Assembly (NCBI RefSeq): GCF_009795845.1
Contig: NZ_WTEX01000016.1
Location: 1-55,720 of the forward strand
Source: Gilliamella sp. Lep-s35
GTDB taxonomy: Bacteria > Pseudomonadota > Gammaproteobacteria > Enterobacterales > Orbaceae
Direction of reading: 5' to 3'
DNA length: 55,720 nucleotides
A model generated the notes under the pieces. That model did not search any database, was not told the DNA's origin, and saw only the letters and a program-made list of their open reading frames with translations. Position numbers and translations under genes: made by a program. This document shows, in pieces, positions 16,327 through 27,924 of the stretch. How positions within the stretch are numbered: position 1 is the stretch's first letter; each line of letters begins with the position of its first letter.

Positions 16327-17379
16327 TTAAACAGGTAACTGTCCTATTGTTACTTGTAACTCAACTTTTTCACCATTTCGCAATACAATAATGGGGACTG
16401 TTGTGCCAGGTTTCAACTCAGCAATTTCATCCATTGTTTCAACTATTGATTTAACGGTTTTGTTATTTACCATAATCAAAATATCATTTGTTTGTATGCC
16501 TGCTTGTAACGAAGGACCTTCAGTATTGGTAACTAAAATACCTAATACCACTGGTATATCACTTGGATTTTGAGTTGGCGCAAACTCTAAACCATCAATC
16601 CCAATATAACCACGAATAATTTTTCCATCCTGGATTAATTTATTCATAATTTTTACAGCTAAAGAAGTTGGAATCGCAAATCCAATACCTTCTGGAACAT
16701 CGTTCCCTAAATTTTTTGCAAAGGTAAGCGTATTAATCCCCATTAATTCACCTTTGGTATTAACTAGTGCCCCGCCAGAATTACCGTGATTTATTGATGC
16801 ATCAGTTTGAATAAAATTTTGTCTTCGATAAGGACTTAATCCATCTCGCCCAGTAGCACTAATGATACCTTGTGTAATGGTTTGCCCTATATTATAAGGA
16901 TTACCAATTGCTAAAACCACATCACCAATCTTTGGTTCACGCTTGAGGTTTATGGATATAGTTGGAAGATTAGTTGCTTCAATTTTTAACACCGCAATAT
17001 CCACTAGCTTATCAGAACCAACAGACAGCGCCTCGAAAATTCGCCCATCTTGTAATGCAACAATAATTTGTTCTGCACCATCTATAACATGGTAATTAGT
17101 CACAATATATCCCTGCTTACTCATAATTACCCCAGAACCAAGCGGAGTTATTGCACTATCTTGTGATTCTTTAGATAAAGAATTAATAGAACGACTATAA
17201 ATATTAACTACTGCAGGAGCTGCAATTTTAACAGCACTAGAATAACTTAATGGGTTATCACTAAAAATTGAATTTGGAAAATTTGATTGAGTTCCTTTTT
17301 GTAAAGAAGGGAAAACAATCAATAAAACGATAGCTAAAACCGTACCAATTAATATTGGCCATAGAATTTTTTTAAGCAT
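16327..17379 (-). CDS. degS: Site-1 serine protease DegS
   Basis: A 350-residue inner-membrane-anchored protease that starts sigma-E release by cutting RseA when outer-membrane proteins misfold. One N-terminal transmembrane helix (about residues 6-24) is followed by a periplasmic trypsin-like domain with His97 (TNYHVID), Asp127 (DIAVL) and Ser201 (GNSGGAL), and a single PDZ domain (about 250-345). The single PDZ and uncleaved anchor separate it from DegP/DegQ. It lies downstream of degQ, as in enterics, with an inverted repeat between them. Confidence 0.94.
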   Translation of the reverse strand: MLKKILWPILIGTVLAIVLLIVFPSLQKGTQSNFPNSIFSDNPLSYSSAVKIAAPAVVNIYSRSINSLSKESQDSAITPLGSGVIMSKQGYIVTNYHVIDGAEQIIVALQDGRIFEALSVGSDKLVDIAVLKIEATNLPTISINLKREPKIGDVVLAIGNPYNIGQTITQGIISATGRDGLSPYRRQNFIQTDASINHGNSGGALVNTKGELMGINTLTFAKNLGNDVPEGIGFAIPTSLAVKIMNKLIQDGKIIRGYIGIDGLEFAPTQNPSDIPVVLGILVTNTEGPSLQAGIQTNDILIMVNNKTVKSIVETMDEIAELKPGTTVPIIVLRNGEKVELQVTIGQLPV

Positions 17380-17450
17380 TAATTTTAGGGGGTGTCATAG
17401 AAAGAATAGTAAAAATTTTAACACATTTGTATAAAGGTTAAAATTGGAGT

Positions 17451-17478
17451 TTTTGTCGATGCCAAGGCATCGACAAAA
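17451..17478. terminator. Inverted repeat between degQ and degS
   Basis: TTTTGTCGATGCC and GGCATCGACAAAA form a thirteen-base near-perfect palindrome with two central bases, 14 bases after the degQ stop. It is shaped like a terminator, but the tail beyond the stem on the minus strand is not U-rich, so it may instead stabilise or partly terminate the degQ message before degS. Confidence 0.5.
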
Positions 17479-17492
17479 TAAAGTTAAACTAA

Positions 17493-18866
17493 TTAACGCA
17501 AAATTAGATATAAACGACTATTACCACGAACTATATTCAATGCAATTACCGATGGGCTACTATCAATAATTTTACGAAGATCTGTAATATTCGTTACTCG
17601 TTCTTTATTAACACCAATAATAAGATCGCCCTCTTGCAAACTGAGTCGAGATGCAGACGAATTTTTAGCAATATCTTCTATTAAAACACCTTTTTGTCCT
17701 TTTATTTCGCCATTGATAAGCGTTGCACCATCAAGAGCAGAATGCAATGATTTTGCTTCTGCTGTTGTCTCGTCACTATTTTTCAATTTAACTTCAACAG
17801 TTATCTCTTTACCATCTCGAATTAATCCTAATTTTACTGTTCGGCCTGCGCCCGTTGTGGCAATTTTAGCGCGTAATTCAGCAAAACTATTTACTGGTTT
17901 ACCATCCATTGAAACGATAACGTCTCCTGACTTAATTCCAGCCGCTTTTGCCGCAGAATCGTCAAGAACTTCACTAACAAACGCTCCCTTTTGAATATCT
18001 AAATCAAATGCTTTTGCTATATCAGAAGTTAACTCATTACCTTTTATACCAAGTACACCACGTTTCACTTCACCATATTCAATAAGTTGAGAAGTTAGAT
18101 TTTTTACCATATTACTTGGAATTGCAAAACCGATACCAACATTACCTCCGTTAGGAGCAATAATTGCAGTATTGACACCAACTAACTCACCATTCAAGTT
18201 GACCAACGCACCACCTGAGTTACCCTGATTAATTGATGCATCAGTTTGAATAAAATTCTCAAAACCATTCATATTAAGCCCTGTTCGAGCAAGTGCTGAA
18301 ATAATTCCTGAGGTGACAGTTTGACCAATGCCAAATGGATTACCAATTGCAACAACGTAATCTCCCACACGTAATTTATCTGAATCAGCAAGCTTAATTG
18401 CAGTTAATTTTTTTGCATCTTCAAGTTTAAGCAAAGCTATATCACTTTGTGGATCTTTACCAATAAGTTTTGCTTTATATTCATGTCCATCATTTAATAA
18501 AACTGTGATTTTATCAGCATTATCAATAACATGATTATTGGTAACCACATAGCCTTTTTCAGCATCAATAATCACACCAGATCCCAAACCTGAAAAAGCT
18601 CTTGATTGACTATCAGGATAACCAAAAAATCGTCTAAATTCCTCAGGCATATTGTTTTGCATTTGCGCAGTGCCTTCAACTTTAATACTGACAACTGAAG
18701 GTAATACCGTTTCAAGCATAGGGGCTAAACTTGGTTGTTGTGCATTATTATCAGTTGAGATAGGAGGAAAAGAAGCATAAGCATTTGTAAGAGCAGATAA
18801 ACTTAACCCTAAACTTAATGCTATAATACTTAACAATTTTTTTTGTTTTTTTAATGAATCAATCAT
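17493..18866 (-). CDS. degQ: Periplasmic serine endoprotease DegQ/DegP
   Basis: A 457-residue HtrA protease. A signal peptide ends near LTNAYA (cleavage about residue 31). The catalytic triad is His112 (TNNHVID), Asp142 (SDIALL) and Ser217 (GNSGGAL), followed by two PDZ domains (about 255-345 and 365-455). It degrades or refolds misfolded envelope proteins. The length, the short LA loop and the degQ-degS-zapG neighbourhood favour DegQ over DegP; if it is the only such protein it could cover both roles. Confidence 0.93.
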   Translation of the reverse strand: MIDSLKKQKKLLSIIALSLGLSLSALTNAYASFPPISTDNNAQQPSLAPMLETVLPSVVSIKVEGTAQMQNNMPEEFRRFFGYPDSQSRAFSGLGSGVIIDAEKGYVVTNNHVIDNADKITVLLNDGHEYKAKLIGKDPQSDIALLKLEDAKKLTAIKLADSDKLRVGDYVVAIGNPFGIGQTVTSGIISALARTGLNMNGFENFIQTDASINQGNSGGALVNLNGELVGVNTAIIAPNGGNVGIGFAIPSNMVKNLTSQLIEYGEVKRGVLGIKGNELTSDIAKAFDLDIQKGAFVSEVLDDSAAKAAGIKSGDVIVSMDGKPVNSFAELRAKIATTGAGRTVKLGLIRDGKEITVEVKLKNSDETTAEAKSLHSALDGATLINGEIKGQKGVLIEDIAKNSSASRLSLQEGDLIIGVNKERVTNITDLRKIIDSSPSVIALNIVRGNSRLYLILR

Positions 18867-18957
18867 TTTATAACTCTCACTTTTACAAAAAATTAATCTC
18901 TATAAAAATATCTTGCCATTAATTAATGGCAAATAAAACTATCATAGTTAATCTTAG

Positions 18958-19359
18958 TTAAGATTTGTTTTCATCTTTAAATAAACCAGATGAATTATCT
19001 GAATAATCTCTTGGTTGCTTATCAAGCATAATTTCTTTTGGCTCATCTGAATCAGAGGTAGAGTCAAAATCCAAAGATGCTCCTTTATCACTATGAATAA
19101 ATTGAGTAGAATTTTCGGCCATATGTTGATAAAGGCGACGAAACTCTTTTGCCATATTATCCAATATTTCCGCACTGTGAGAAAAATGCTTGGCAATCAT
19201 TTGTTTTTGCTCAACTAATTCATCTTTTGCTTGATCTAGTTCCTGCTTAATTTTTGCATATTTACGAGCCTTAGGACTAATAATATTCATAAAAATAAAA
19301 CCAAGAATAAAACCAACCACTAACCCAATTATAAGATAAGTAAATATATATTTATCCAT
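18958..19359 (-). CDS. zapG: ZapG/YhcB-family (DUF1043) cell envelope protein
   Basis: The 133-residue protein has one N-terminal transmembrane helix (IIGLVVGFILGFIFM, about residues 10-24), then a coiled coil with KQELDQAKDELVEQKQMIAKHFSHSAEILDNMA, conserved RRLYQHMA, and the C-terminal PRDYSDNSSGLF. These match E. coli YhcB (ZapG), which links cell division and envelope growth. It lies next to degQ, as in enterics. A 133-residue product with this conservation excludes the overlapping alternate frame. Confidence 0.92.
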   Translation of the reverse strand: MDKYIFTYLIIGLVVGFILGFIFMNIISPKARKYAKIKQELDQAKDELVEQKQMIAKHFSHSAEILDNMAKEFRRLYQHMAENSTQFIHSDKGASLDFDSTSDSDEPKEIMLDKQPRDYSDNSSGLFKDENKS

Positions 19360-19411
19360 AACTCACTCCTTGTATCTTTAAGATATAAAATTAATGTATT
19401 GTTATCAGTGC

Positions 19412-19873
19412 TTATTTTGCATGGTTAGCAAGTTTTATCAATTGTTTTTTTAATTTGTTTGGTGCATTTTCTGCTAACGCATATAAAATCATTGAACTTT
19501 TAGCTGTCATTACACTCGGAGCCAACGATGACTTAGATGTTTGGGATTGGCGTTGTGATAACCTTGCTGATATATTTGGGTTAATCAAATATTGAATAGA
19601 TGACAGGGACGGTAAAACAGTTTTTCGTATCTCAGAGATTAAATTGCTTTGTTCATATTTCAATCTAGTCAACCAACTGGCGGTACTTACTTCTAAAATT
19701 AAGATACCTTGACGATAATTAGCAACACGACATTGTTCACTCAATGGCAAGGGCAATAAATCACTAACAACTTTAGATAATGTTTTTAATGCATTAGTTC
19801 TATCTTGAATTTTAGACAAACAAGAGGCATGCGTCACTATTGACGTTAACATTTGTGGTTCGTTATAACGCAT
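19412..19873 (-). CDS. dciA: DciA-like DUF721 protein
   Basis: From the ATG at 19871-19873 (GGAGAGG about ten bases upstream) the protein is 153 residues. An N-terminal DUF721 fold includes LLPLPLSEQCRVANYRQGILILEV and STASWLTRLKYEQSNLISEIRK, the conserved W-x-x-x-L-x-x segment. DciA proteins recruit or load the replicative DnaB helicase in bacteria lacking DnaC. A longer reading from a TTG at 19901-19903 overlaps the ribosome site and is unlikely. The usual gammaproteobacterial neighbours secM/secA are not seen on either side. Confidence 0.78.
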   Translation of the reverse strand: MRYNEPQMLTSIVTHASCLSKIQDRTNALKTLSKVVSDLLPLPLSEQCRVANYRQGILILEVSTASWLTRLKYEQSNLISEIRKTVLPSLSSIQYLINPNISARLSQRQSQTSKSSLAPSVMTAKSSMILYALAENAPNKLKKQLIKLANHAK

Positions 19874-20310
19874 ATTTTTAACTACCTCTCCTTTTTTAAA
19901 CAATAAAAGTTATTTTCTAAAAAACTGAAAGAATGGTTAGTGTAATAATTTATCTCATTTATAGGTAAAAGTCTTATTGAAAAACTTTATTTACAATTTG
20001 ATAAACATTTTTTTACTAGATTAGCATAATTTCTACAACATCTAAAAATAACTTACCATTTTATAATGAATTGAAAAATGAATAAATTTATGTTAACGTA
20101 AAATTTAGCTTGCTTGCAATTATTTTAAATATGTTAGCTAAATAAAATCAGGGATATATACATAAAGGGCTATAAAAATATACACTACAATTGAATCATA
20201 AATAACCTATTAGAGACCAATAAAAAAACAAAAAATTTTGGCCCCCCTTTTAATGTAATATGTCAAACAATAAAAATATAGAAATTTGATTATAAGGAAT
20301 TTTTTACTTT
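19874..20310. other. AT-rich intergenic region
   Basis: About 437 bases separate the dciA start from the lemA-like gene. They contain A/T runs and a short CCCCCC tract near 20243, but no reading frame, strong hairpin or recognised RNA. Promoters for both divergent genes should lie here; none was clear enough to mark. Confidence 0.5.
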
Positions 20311-20955
20311 ATGTTAATAAATTTTCTCCTAGTATTAATTATAGCTTTAATTTGGTTATTTTTTGCATACAATAAGCTTAGACATTTAGCTGAAAATGTT
20401 AAATAAAAACAATCAAATATTTATGTAACAATAAAGAAAAGACATGATATAGCACAAAGACTGTCTGATATAGCATCTAATTATGGTGATCACGAAAAGT
20501 TAGCTCATTTCACTATTACTGAGAGCGATAGTGTTTCTAATGCAAATATTACATCCTCTCAAACATCACGTATTATAGGCAATGTCCAGATGATGGCTAA
20601 CCGTTTTCCTGATTTAAAAGCGAATTCAATTTATCAACAATTGATGACACAGCTTGATGAAATTGAAAATACTATTTTAGAAAGAAGAGAGGCTTATAAC
20701 GCTGCTGTTCAAATTTATAATTCAACCCGTGGTAGTATTCCTCATTTATTTTATGCAAGTAAACTTGGTTTTGTTGAAGCTACCTATTTTGAAGTTGATG
20801 AAAATGGAATAGAGCAACTTCCATCATTTAAAACTGATGATGGCAAAATTTTAAGGGACACTATGGGTAGAATGGCATCTGTAGCAACTGAAAATGTAAA
20901 AAAAATTAAAGATCCGAAAGAGCACAAGAGTCAAGAGACGAACCAGCAAGAATAA
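20311..20955 (+). pseudogene. lemA-family gene interrupted by one in-frame stop
   Basis: An ATG at 20311 with AAGGA upstream opens 31 codons, mostly a transmembrane helix (FLLVLIIALIWLFFAY) followed by NKLRHLAENVK. A TAA at 20404-20406 interrupts it. The same frame then continues without interruption to 20955 as KQSNIYVTIKKRHDIAQRL and, later, ANRFPDLKANSIYQQL and NSTRGSIPHLFYASKLGF, all in LemA order. The full frame is 215 codons. LemA proteins are membrane-anchored helical proteins of uncertain function. A shorter product could start at the ATG at 20590, but it would lack the membrane anchor. No frame change is needed, so the lesion looks recent. Confidence 0.8.
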
Positions 20956-21048
20956 TCAGTAATCTCTTAATTTATCGATTAGGTCTTCTTTTTATATAAT
21001 TTAACTGAATTTAAGAAACTCATAGTTTGTTTGTATTTTCAACCAAAA

Positions 21049-21072
21049 TTTCGCCGACAATTGTCGGCGAAA
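21049..21072. terminator. Terminator downstream of mukB
   Basis: TTTCGCCGACAA and TTGTCGGCGAAA form a perfect twelve-base palindrome 21 bases past the mukB stop. On the minus strand it is followed by TTTTGG, giving a usable U tail for the mukFEB transcript; on the plus strand it could also end the lemA-like transcript. Confidence 0.8.
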
Positions 21073-21092
21073 AAGCAAAAAATAATAGAATA

Positions 21093-24000
21093 TTACGCAA
21101 AACCTTTCAAACCAACTACATGCACATGTTCTTGGTTATTAATAACTTTACGGACTAGCTTATAGGTTGTACCTTTTTCTGGGCTGATGTTTTCTGGAGC
21201 AGCAATGATTAATTGCATTTCTAATCGTTCACAAAGTTCAAATAGTGTTGCAATTGATTTGGCATCTAGTCGAGCTGCTTCGTCTAAGAATAGTAGACGA
21301 CATGGTAAAATATCTTTATTCCGAAGTCGTTTGGATTCTTCTTCCCAACTTTGAATCACCATAAGTAAAATTGACATACCTGTACCAATTGCTTCACCCG
21401 TTGATAATGCACCGCTTTCAGCACGTAACCAACCATCTGCACCTCGATTCACCTCAACATCCATTTCAAGATAATTTCGATAATCTAGCAGTTCTTCACC
21501 AATATTTTGAGCAGTTCGTTGTCCCATATCAATATGTGGATTTAAACGTTGATAAAGTTTAGCTAACGCTTCTGAGAAGGTAATACGATTATTACTAAAT
21601 AGATCTTGATGTTCATTTTGCTCATCGGCAAGTGCAGCTAAAAGAGTTGAATGAGCTTCGCGAACATTGACATTTAAACGCACGCCATTAACTTGACCAA
21701 ATGCCACTGCTTGTAATCCTTGGTTAAGCATACGAATACGATTTTGTTCGCGCTGTATGGTTTTACGAATAATATTCGATACACTCTTCGAGCTAATTGC
21801 CAGTTGCTGTTCACGCGAAGTGAGTTCTTCTGTTAAGCGTGACAATTCGATTTCCATCTGTTCAATGGCTTCAATTGGATCGTCAGTTTTAACAATATCT
21901 TGGCGAATCCGTTCACGCAAATGAGCATAAACAGCGATATAGAATTGAATTTTACGTTCTGGGCGTTTTGGATCTTCTGATAGTCTTAATACATCCCGTA
22001 AATGTTCATTGTCATTAACAGCTAAACGTAACGAACCTAATGCTTTATCTGACATTGAGCGCAATTCATCAGCACTTAAATAAGCAAGTTCACGTCGATG
22101 TAAACGCCGTTCAACACTATTTTCTTTAACAAGCCTTAAGACTAAACACCAACCCGCTTTGGCTTGCACTACCTGTTCCCGTAGTTGCTTATAATCTCGC
22201 AATGTTTGAGTTAGTCGTTTTTGCAATTGTGTCATTTCGCTTTCGCACATAATGAGTTGCTTTTCAAGCGATGTACAATGTTGACGATTGTTATTTAATT
22301 TTTGATGGATTTCATCACGACGTAATCGAGCACGTTCTTCAGTGATCGCATCGGCTTTTACCCCAATTTGTTCAATTTCTTTTTGTAGCTCATTAAGCAT
22401 ATCGCGCTTAGTTTCAAATGCACTTTTAAGCGAAGCTAGCGTTTGGTTATATTGATTGTATTTGTCTTGATACTGTTGCATCTGACTGCGAGCTTCAGTT
22501 CTTTGAACTTCGACGACTTCTAATCGAGAACGTAATTTTTCATTTAAATCACTATTTTCATTTAACATACCTGCCGAGTCTTCATAGCTAAAGTGGGCAC
22601 GACGTTGCATTACTTCAGTTAAGGCAAAAACTTGTTGGCGGATAGTCTGTTGTTGTGCTTTAACTGTATTGTATTGTTCTCGTAAAACCTCATTTTGTTC
22701 AGGATCACTTTGTAAAACAGCTAAAATTGGTTCAAGCTCTGAAACGGTATTACGATTACGGCTAACATATTGCGCAGATTCTTGTGCTTGTGCTACTTGT
22801 TCACGTAAATCGTCAACCCTATCGGCCAGATCATCATCAGCCAATAAATGCATTTGCGCAACCAAGCGATTTATGGTTGCTAATTGTTCTTTGCAATTAG
22901 TAACTTGTTGCTGATTTTGTTTATCAATACTTTCCTGAGACGATAATTGACGTTCAATTTCGTTGCGTCGTGACGAAAGCTTTTGCGCTTCGGCTTCAGG
23001 ATCAACATCGAAAGCTACAGCTAAATATTGACCAACAAATTGCCCAACATTTTGTTCAATACGTTGTAATTTCTGTAAATCAAATGAGATTGTCGCATAA
23101 CGTTCATGTAACTCATCACGCTCAGCAGATAGTTTTTCAAGATGAACTTCTCGAGCTGCTCGCCCAAATAGCGGTACTTGAGGAAAGCTTGAGAATCGCC
23201 ATTGACGATCGCCCGTTTTGACAAGTACCGCTTTATTCATTTCCTCACAATCAAAAACACTATCATCAAATGATGAAGGATCACCTTCGATAAAATAGAT
23301 ATCTTCAGGATAATCTTCATCACTTGCAGTAAGGTTTTCTAATTGCTGTTTAACTAATGATAAATCTGGTACAACAATAGCTTGTCTTGATGGACCATAT
23401 AATGCAGAAAAGTAAGGTGCATCATCAATTGTTACATCTTCATAAATTTCAGAAAGTAATACACCATTAAATCGTTCTGCTAACGAAGACAAACGGCCAT
23501 CATCGACACCACTAGGTTGATTTAGTTGTTCAATTTGAACATCTAATTGGTTGCGTCTAAAACTGATTTGATCTCGCTCAGTAACAAGTATTCGCTCTTT
23601 TTCTAGCAGTTTTTGCATATGTTGAGTGACATCTTGACTGTTATTAAACTGTTCGCTAGTTTGTTCTTGTAAAGCGATTAATGCATCTTGTGCTTTCAAC
23701 CATAATGGAGCTTTTTGACGATAATCAGCTATTTTTGATTGAATTTGTTCAAGCTCTTGTCTAAATTCGATACGTTTTTCGCTTGATTCATTAGCCAATA
23801 CTGCGTTGTTATCAAGTTGTACTTCAAGCTCTTGTTTTAGTTCATCAAGCTCATCATAATTAACTTGGCGACCAATACGTTTGCAAAATTGTGTTAATAA
23901 TAATTCGGCTTCTTTTTGTTCAAAAAATCGTTGTTCTAGCTCATCTAGTTGTAGCTGTAAATGCTCGGCTTGCTCTGCTTGGTAACATTGTGATGGCCAT

Positions 24001-25511
24001 TGTCTTAATGCTTCTTTCGCTGCCGCAAAAGCATCACTTCGGCTGACATCGCCGACTAATTTAATCACTAATTGATAAGCACGGTCAAATTGATTAATTG
24101 CCGCATCAGATACACTTAATTTTTGCTCAAGCTCAAGAATTTGTTCGGTGATCTCTTTTTGTTTTTCTTCAAACAATTCATAGTGATTTTCAATATTACT
24201 AATACCTAATTTTGGTAACTGGCATAAACTTTGCGCATTTTTTAATGCTTGTAAAGCCTGTTGGTATTGAATTGCACGAGTTTGTTGAACATCAAGCGCT
24301 TGTTGATAATCAGCTAATTGAGTCTTGATTTCGTCAACTTCTTGTTCTGTTTGTTCAACTTGATCACGATAGGTTTGATACTGTTCATTCGCTTCAAGCA
24401 CCACTTCGTTTTGTTCTTCTAACTTTAAGTTTAAATCATCTAAATCTGCTTGGTAACGATCAATTTTTTCTTGTTGGCGCAGCGCTGTTTGTGCTAAATT
24501 GAGGTGATCATTAGCAGCCTGTAAATCGGTTTCCAAATCATTTTGCGCATCTTGATATTCTTTAAGTTCTTTTGCCATTTCAACTTGGCGGTATTGATTG
24601 CTTATAAGCAGATCTTGCGTTTTAAACATATCACGACGCAGGCCAAGTACTGATTCTATATGAACCCGGCGTTCATTATTACGGCGCATATAATCAGCTG
24701 CCACATAATTAGTTGACTCAGTAATTAAGTGTTTAAATAAGTCACGATCTGATTGAGTTACTCGAATAGCTTCTAACGTCATCCGATTCTCGCGTAATGC
24801 GGCTTCCATATCTTGGAAAGCTTTTCGTACACCACTATTTTCTGGTAATAAATAATCACGCAAGGAACGAGTAATGGCACTTGAGATACCACCATAAAGT
24901 GAGGCCTCAATCAAACGGTAATATTTACTTCTATCGGATGGAGAGCGTAAGCGTTTTGGTAAAATACCAAAATCAAACATAACCGAATGATAATCAGTAA
25001 TTGAGTTAAATAGTTTAAAGATAACGCCTTCCATTGATTCGACTTTATCTTTTAACTCTGGTAACGATAAGATTCGCGCTTGTTTATCGTTTAAACGTTC
25101 GGTTACTAATTCAGTTGGACTAATACCAACAGGTAACCCCTGTAATAAAAATGGCTTGATGTCGACTTTTTTATCACGCCCTGCTACTTGTTGCAAACGT
25201 ACACCACAAATAATCCTTTGGTTCCGTGAGTTAATTACGTCCAGCATAGAATAACAGACACCTGGTTTTAATTTACCATGCAAGCCTTTATCTCGTGAGC
25301 CTGATGTGGCTCCAGCCTCGGTTGTATTTCTAAAGTGTAATAAAGTTAAGTCGGGTATTAATGCAGTTACAAATGCCGCCATGGTGGTTGATTTACCAGC
25401 ACCATTACCACCAGATAATGTCGTAACTAATTGGTCAAGCTCAAAAGTTCGTGCAAAAAAACCATTCCAGTTAATTAGCGTTAATGAGTGAAATTTACCG
25501 TGTCCAATCAT
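21093..25511 (-). CDS. mukB: Chromosome partition protein MukB
   Basis: A 1472-residue SMC-like ATPase that organises chromosomes with MukE and MukF. Walker A is GGNGAGKST (residues 34-42), and the C-terminal head has [14 protein letters not shown] (signature) and [11 protein letters not shown] (Walker B). Long coiled coils (about residues 280-660 and 830-1250) flank a hinge containing [13 protein letters not shown] and [13 protein letters not shown]-type sequence. Length is normal for MukB. It is the last gene of mukF-mukE-mukB, two bases after mukE. Confidence 0.97.
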   Translation of the reverse strand: MIGHGKFHSLTLINWNGFFARTFELDQLVTTLSGGNGAGKSTTMAAFVTALIPDLTLLHFRNTTEAGATSGSRDKGLHGKLKPGVCYSMLDVINSRNQRIICGVRLQQVAGRDKKVDIKPFLLQGLPVGISPTELVTERLNDKQARILSLPELKDKVESMEGVIFKLFNSITDYHSVMFDFGILPKRLRSPSDRSKYYRLIEASLYGGISSAITRSLRDYLLPENSGVRKAFQDMEAALRENRMTLEAIRVTQSDRDLFKHLITESTNYVAADYMRRNNERRVHIESVLGLRRDMFKTQDLLISNQYRQVEMAKELKEYQDAQNDLETDLQAANDHLNLAQTALRQQEKIDRYQADLDDLNLKLEEQNEVVLEANEQYQTYRDQVEQTEQEVDEIKTQLADYQQALDVQQTRAIQYQQALQALKNAQSLCQLPKLGISNIENHYELFEEKQKEITEQILELEQKLSVSDAAINQFDRAYQLVIKLVGDVSRSDAFAAAKEALRQWPSQCYQAEQAEHLQLQLDELEQRFFEQKEAELLLTQFCKRIGRQVNYDELDELKQELEVQLDNNAVLANESSEKRIEFRQELEQIQSKIADYRQKAPLWLKAQDALIALQEQTSEQFNNSQDVTQHMQKLLEKERILVTERDQISFRRNQLDVQIEQLNQPSGVDDGRLSSLAERFNGVLLSEIYEDVTIDDAPYFSALYGPSRQAIVVPDLSLVKQQLENLTASDEDYPEDIYFIEGDPSSFDDSVFDCEEMNKAVLVKTGDRQWRFSSFPQVPLFGRAAREVHLEKLSAERDELHERYATISFDLQKLQRIEQNVGQFVGQYLAVAFDVDPEAEAQKLSSRRNEIERQLSSQESIDKQNQQQVTNCKEQLATINRLVAQMHLLADDDLADRVDDLREQVAQAQESAQYVSRNRNTVSELEPILAVLQSDPEQNEVLREQYNTVKAQQQTIRQQVFALTEVMQRRAHFSYEDSAGMLNENSDLNEKLRSRLEVVEVQRTEARSQMQQYQDKYNQYNQTLASLKSAFETKRDMLNELQKEIEQIGVKADAITEERARLRRDEIHQKLNNNRQHCTSLEKQLIMCESEMTQLQKRLTQTLRDYKQLREQVVQAKAGWCLVLRLVKENSVERRLHRRELAYLSADELRSMSDKALGSLRLAVNDNEHLRDVLRLSEDPKRPERKIQFYIAVYAHLRERIRQDIVKTDDPIEAIEQMEIELSRLTEELTSREQQLAISSKSVSNIIRKTIQREQNRIRMLNQGLQAVAFGQVNGVRLNVNVREAHSTLLAALADEQNEHQDLFSNNRITFSEALAKLYQRLNPHIDMGQRTAQNIGEELLDYRNYLEMDVEVNRGADGWLRAESGALSTGEAIGTGMSILLMVIQSWEEESKRLRNKDILPCRLLFLDEAARLDAKSIATLFELCERLEMQLIIAAPENISPEKGTTYKLVRKVINNQEHVHVVGLKGFA

Positions 25512-25513
25512 GA

Positions 25514-26305
25514 TTATTCAGTCTCCTCATTAACATCTTCATCTTGTTCTTCATTATTATCATCTAAAATAAGTGCTGATTCGATTTTAATTGCTTCGCC
25601 ATCTCGAATTAGGCGTAATTGCGCTTCTTGTGCATCATCACTACTTCGTACATCGGCACCAAAACGGAAAATAGACTCGTTGATGCGAAAACGGCTACTG
25701 TCATTACCAACAATAAAAAAAATCATACCTAGTCGACGCAGGCGATTTAGCGCTGTTTTCACTTTATCAAATAGTTTTTGGCGATCTAAATCTGAACCTG
25801 TTGAACGTTGGTTTACTAATTTGAGTAACTTACTCTCATCGGCTAATGAAACTAGTTCATCAAACAATTCTTGTAAGGTAAAAATCCCTTCATGCGCTAA
25901 TCTTTCAGGACTTAAATACAAATAACAAAGTACTTTGCCAACAAGCATATCAAGCTCCGATAATACTGAACGAGGAATCAATGTTGTTGAGCGAGGGCGA
26001 AGATAGAAAAATCCTTCAGGCGCGCGAATTAGCTCAACATTATAACGTTGATAAAATTGTTCAAGCTCAAGTTGGAAATCCATTAAAAAAGCATGATGAT
26101 CAAGTTCATCAATACCAATATGGCGGCCAGAGCGTAGTAAACTATCCAGTTCTGGAAAGATCGGATTAGCAATTGCTTGAGCCAACTTAACCGGCATATA
26201 TTTATCGATGGACGCCTGAGAACTCGCTGCTATACGCCCCATAACTTCATCAAGATGAGGTGCGCTTTGTTGTGTTTCGAAATCGTTAGTATCTGTTGAT
26301 GACAT
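25514..26305 (-). CDS. mukE: Chromosome partition protein MukE
   Basis: The ATG at 26303-26305 (AAGGT eight bases upstream) starts MSSTD, the start seen in MukE, and gives 263 residues. Conserved segments are [52 protein letters not shown] and [15 protein letters not shown]-type sequence (two winged-helix domains). The N-terminus is about 25 residues longer than in E. coli between MSST and MPVKLAQ, and the acidic tail ([12 protein letters not shown]) is typical. It overlaps the mukF end by 20 bases. Confidence 0.96.
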   Translation of the reverse strand: MSSTDTNDFETQQSAPHLDEVMGRIAASSQASIDKYMPVKLAQAIANPIFPELDSLLRSGRHIGIDELDHHAFLMDFQLELEQFYQRYNVELIRAPEGFFYLRPRSTTLIPRSVLSELDMLVGKVLCYLYLSPERLAHEGIFTLQELFDELVSLADESKLLKLVNQRSTGSDLDRQKLFDKVKTALNRLRRLGMIFFIVGNDSSRFRINESIFRFGADVRSSDDAQEAQLRLIRDGEAIKIESALILDDNNEEQDEDVNEETE

Positions 26306-27608
26306 GTGCTTGTACCTTAGCTCCATAATCGTTAATAGGTTTCCATTCGGCAGGAATTCCAAGCCAATCATCTTCAGCAATACCGAGACGAATAGCCTGA
26401 TCAATAAATAATCTCGCTATATCAAAATGTTGTTCACGCGGGAACTGAGCCAAATAGTTATGAATGGTAGCGCCCATATCAAGTGGTTTATTTTCTTGCT
26501 TAAATACCATTAAATTTTGTTCAATATGAGCAATAATATGTTCTTGAATCTCTTCAATCATTTCAAATTCAAGTTCCGACGGTAATTCCCCAGTTACTTC
26601 AGCATCATGTAAAGCCAATTCTTCATCACGCATATCAAGTAAGCGATCGGCATTAGCAAAAGTGAGTGACCAAGGCAGATCAAAGTATCCTTGAATTGAT
26701 TTTCGTAAACGTTGCGAAAATACACGATTTTTATCTAAATCAATAGCGGTACGAATAAATTTATGAACATGGCGATCATAACCGATCCAAAGGTCAATCG
26801 CTTTTTGCCCCCAACCAATAATTCGATCTAGTTTACCTTGCAGATCCATAACGATATTGTTGATTTTATCGAGTTCTGGATTATCAAGCGTCGCATCTTG
26901 TATTAAAAGTAAACTGGCTTGTAATTTATCACCTGCAGCAGCTAAAGTATCTTGCAGTTCACGCAATGTTTGTGATGTTTCAGTTAACAATCCTTCACAA
27001 CTGCTAATTGCTGCTTGCCAATCTTGACTTAATAGAGCAGAAATATTTTGTTTAACATCAGCCTGTTGTTCATCCATCACTCGTTGTGTGATATCGATAC
27101 TGTCAAAAATTTCAGCGACCGAATATTTTAATGGCGCAAAGACATTTCGATGCCAATGTAAATCATCACCACCTTCGACGGCTGCATCCGCAGCTCGTTT
27201 TAATTCTTGCGCAACAATAGATAACTGAATGGATAAGCGCAGCGTTGAAAATTCACGTTGGCGAATATAATAATCAGAAATGCCTATTCCTAATGGTGTT
27301 AGACGATAAATAGAAAAACCATCAGTCATATCACTTGTAAATCGGGTAATGAATCGCTGACGTACTAAATCGTTAATTGCATTATTAGCACGGATTGTGA
27401 TGGTATCTTCACTTTGTTCAAAAATTGACGAAACATGCCTAAAAGCATCAATTAATTCAGATTCGGTCATTTCACCATCAAAGCGTTCGCTATTTAATAC
27501 GGCAATGGCCAATAAAAAAGCTAACCTTTCAACCGGTAGCGTGATCGAAAAATCATTCTTTTTTGCCCAAGAGACCAGTTCCGGCACTGATTGGGAAAAA
27601 TCAATCAT
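26286..27608 (-). CDS. mukF: Chromosome partition kleisin MukF
   Basis: A 440-residue kleisin that bridges MukB heads and binds MukE. The N-terminal winged-helix/dimerisation part begins [19 protein letters not shown], followed by the helical middle ([44 protein letters not shown]) and the C-terminal winged helix ending [23 protein letters not shown]. It is the first gene of the operon; the enteric upstream partner cmoM (smtA) is absent. Confidence 0.97.
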   Translation of the reverse strand: MIDFSQSVPELVSWAKKNDFSITLPVERLAFLLAIAVLNSERFDGEMTESELIDAFRHVSSIFEQSEDTITIRANNAINDLVRQRFITRFTSDMTDGFSIYRLTPLGIGISDYYIRQREFSTLRLSIQLSIVAQELKRAADAAVEGGDDLHWHRNVFAPLKYSVAEIFDSIDITQRVMDEQQADVKQNISALLSQDWQAAISSCEGLLTETSQTLRELQDTLAAAGDKLQASLLLIQDATLDNPELDKINNIVMDLQGKLDRIIGWGQKAIDLWIGYDRHVHKFIRTAIDLDKNRVFSQRLRKSIQGYFDLPWSLTFANADRLLDMRDEELALHDAEVTGELPSELEFEMIEEIQEHIIAHIEQNLMVFKQENKPLDMGATIHNYLAQFPREQHFDIARLFIDQAIRLGIAEDDWLGIPAEWKPINDYGAKVQAHVINRY

Positions 27609-27924
27609 AAACGTTCCTTAATTCAAGGAGAACAAAATAGAAACATACCGCAGAATATCCATTATTCACGGCATAGACAAAAATGACGTCAATTATATAA
27701 CAATATAGAGTAATTTTGTAATGGAATTCTAAGAAAGAATTAAAATGGCATCATTTAAATGATTACTGGTATATTTGAATTTATAATAATATTAATTAAT
27801 AAATATCATTAAAATAAATTAAAATCTTATTTCTTGAATAAAAAACTGATTCCCTACTCGCACTGATGCCTATTTATGCTAAAATCAACACACTCTCTAT
27901 AAACTAACATAAGGATGTAACAAA
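27609..27924 (+). promoter_or_regulatory. mukF/pntA divergent intergenic region with possible pntA promoter
   Basis: This 316-base AT-rich gap separates divergent mukF and pntA. TGCTAAAAT at 27877-27885 has the form of an extended -10 element about 40 bases before the pntA ATG, with no clear -35. AAGGA at 27911-27915 is the pntA ribosome site. No hairpin or RNA gene was seen. Confidence 0.35.

Noticed and set aside
18954-19196. An 80-codon minus-strand frame within zapG
   Set aside because: The overlapping frame at 18958-19359 gives a clear full-length YhcB/ZapG match; this one is its shadow.
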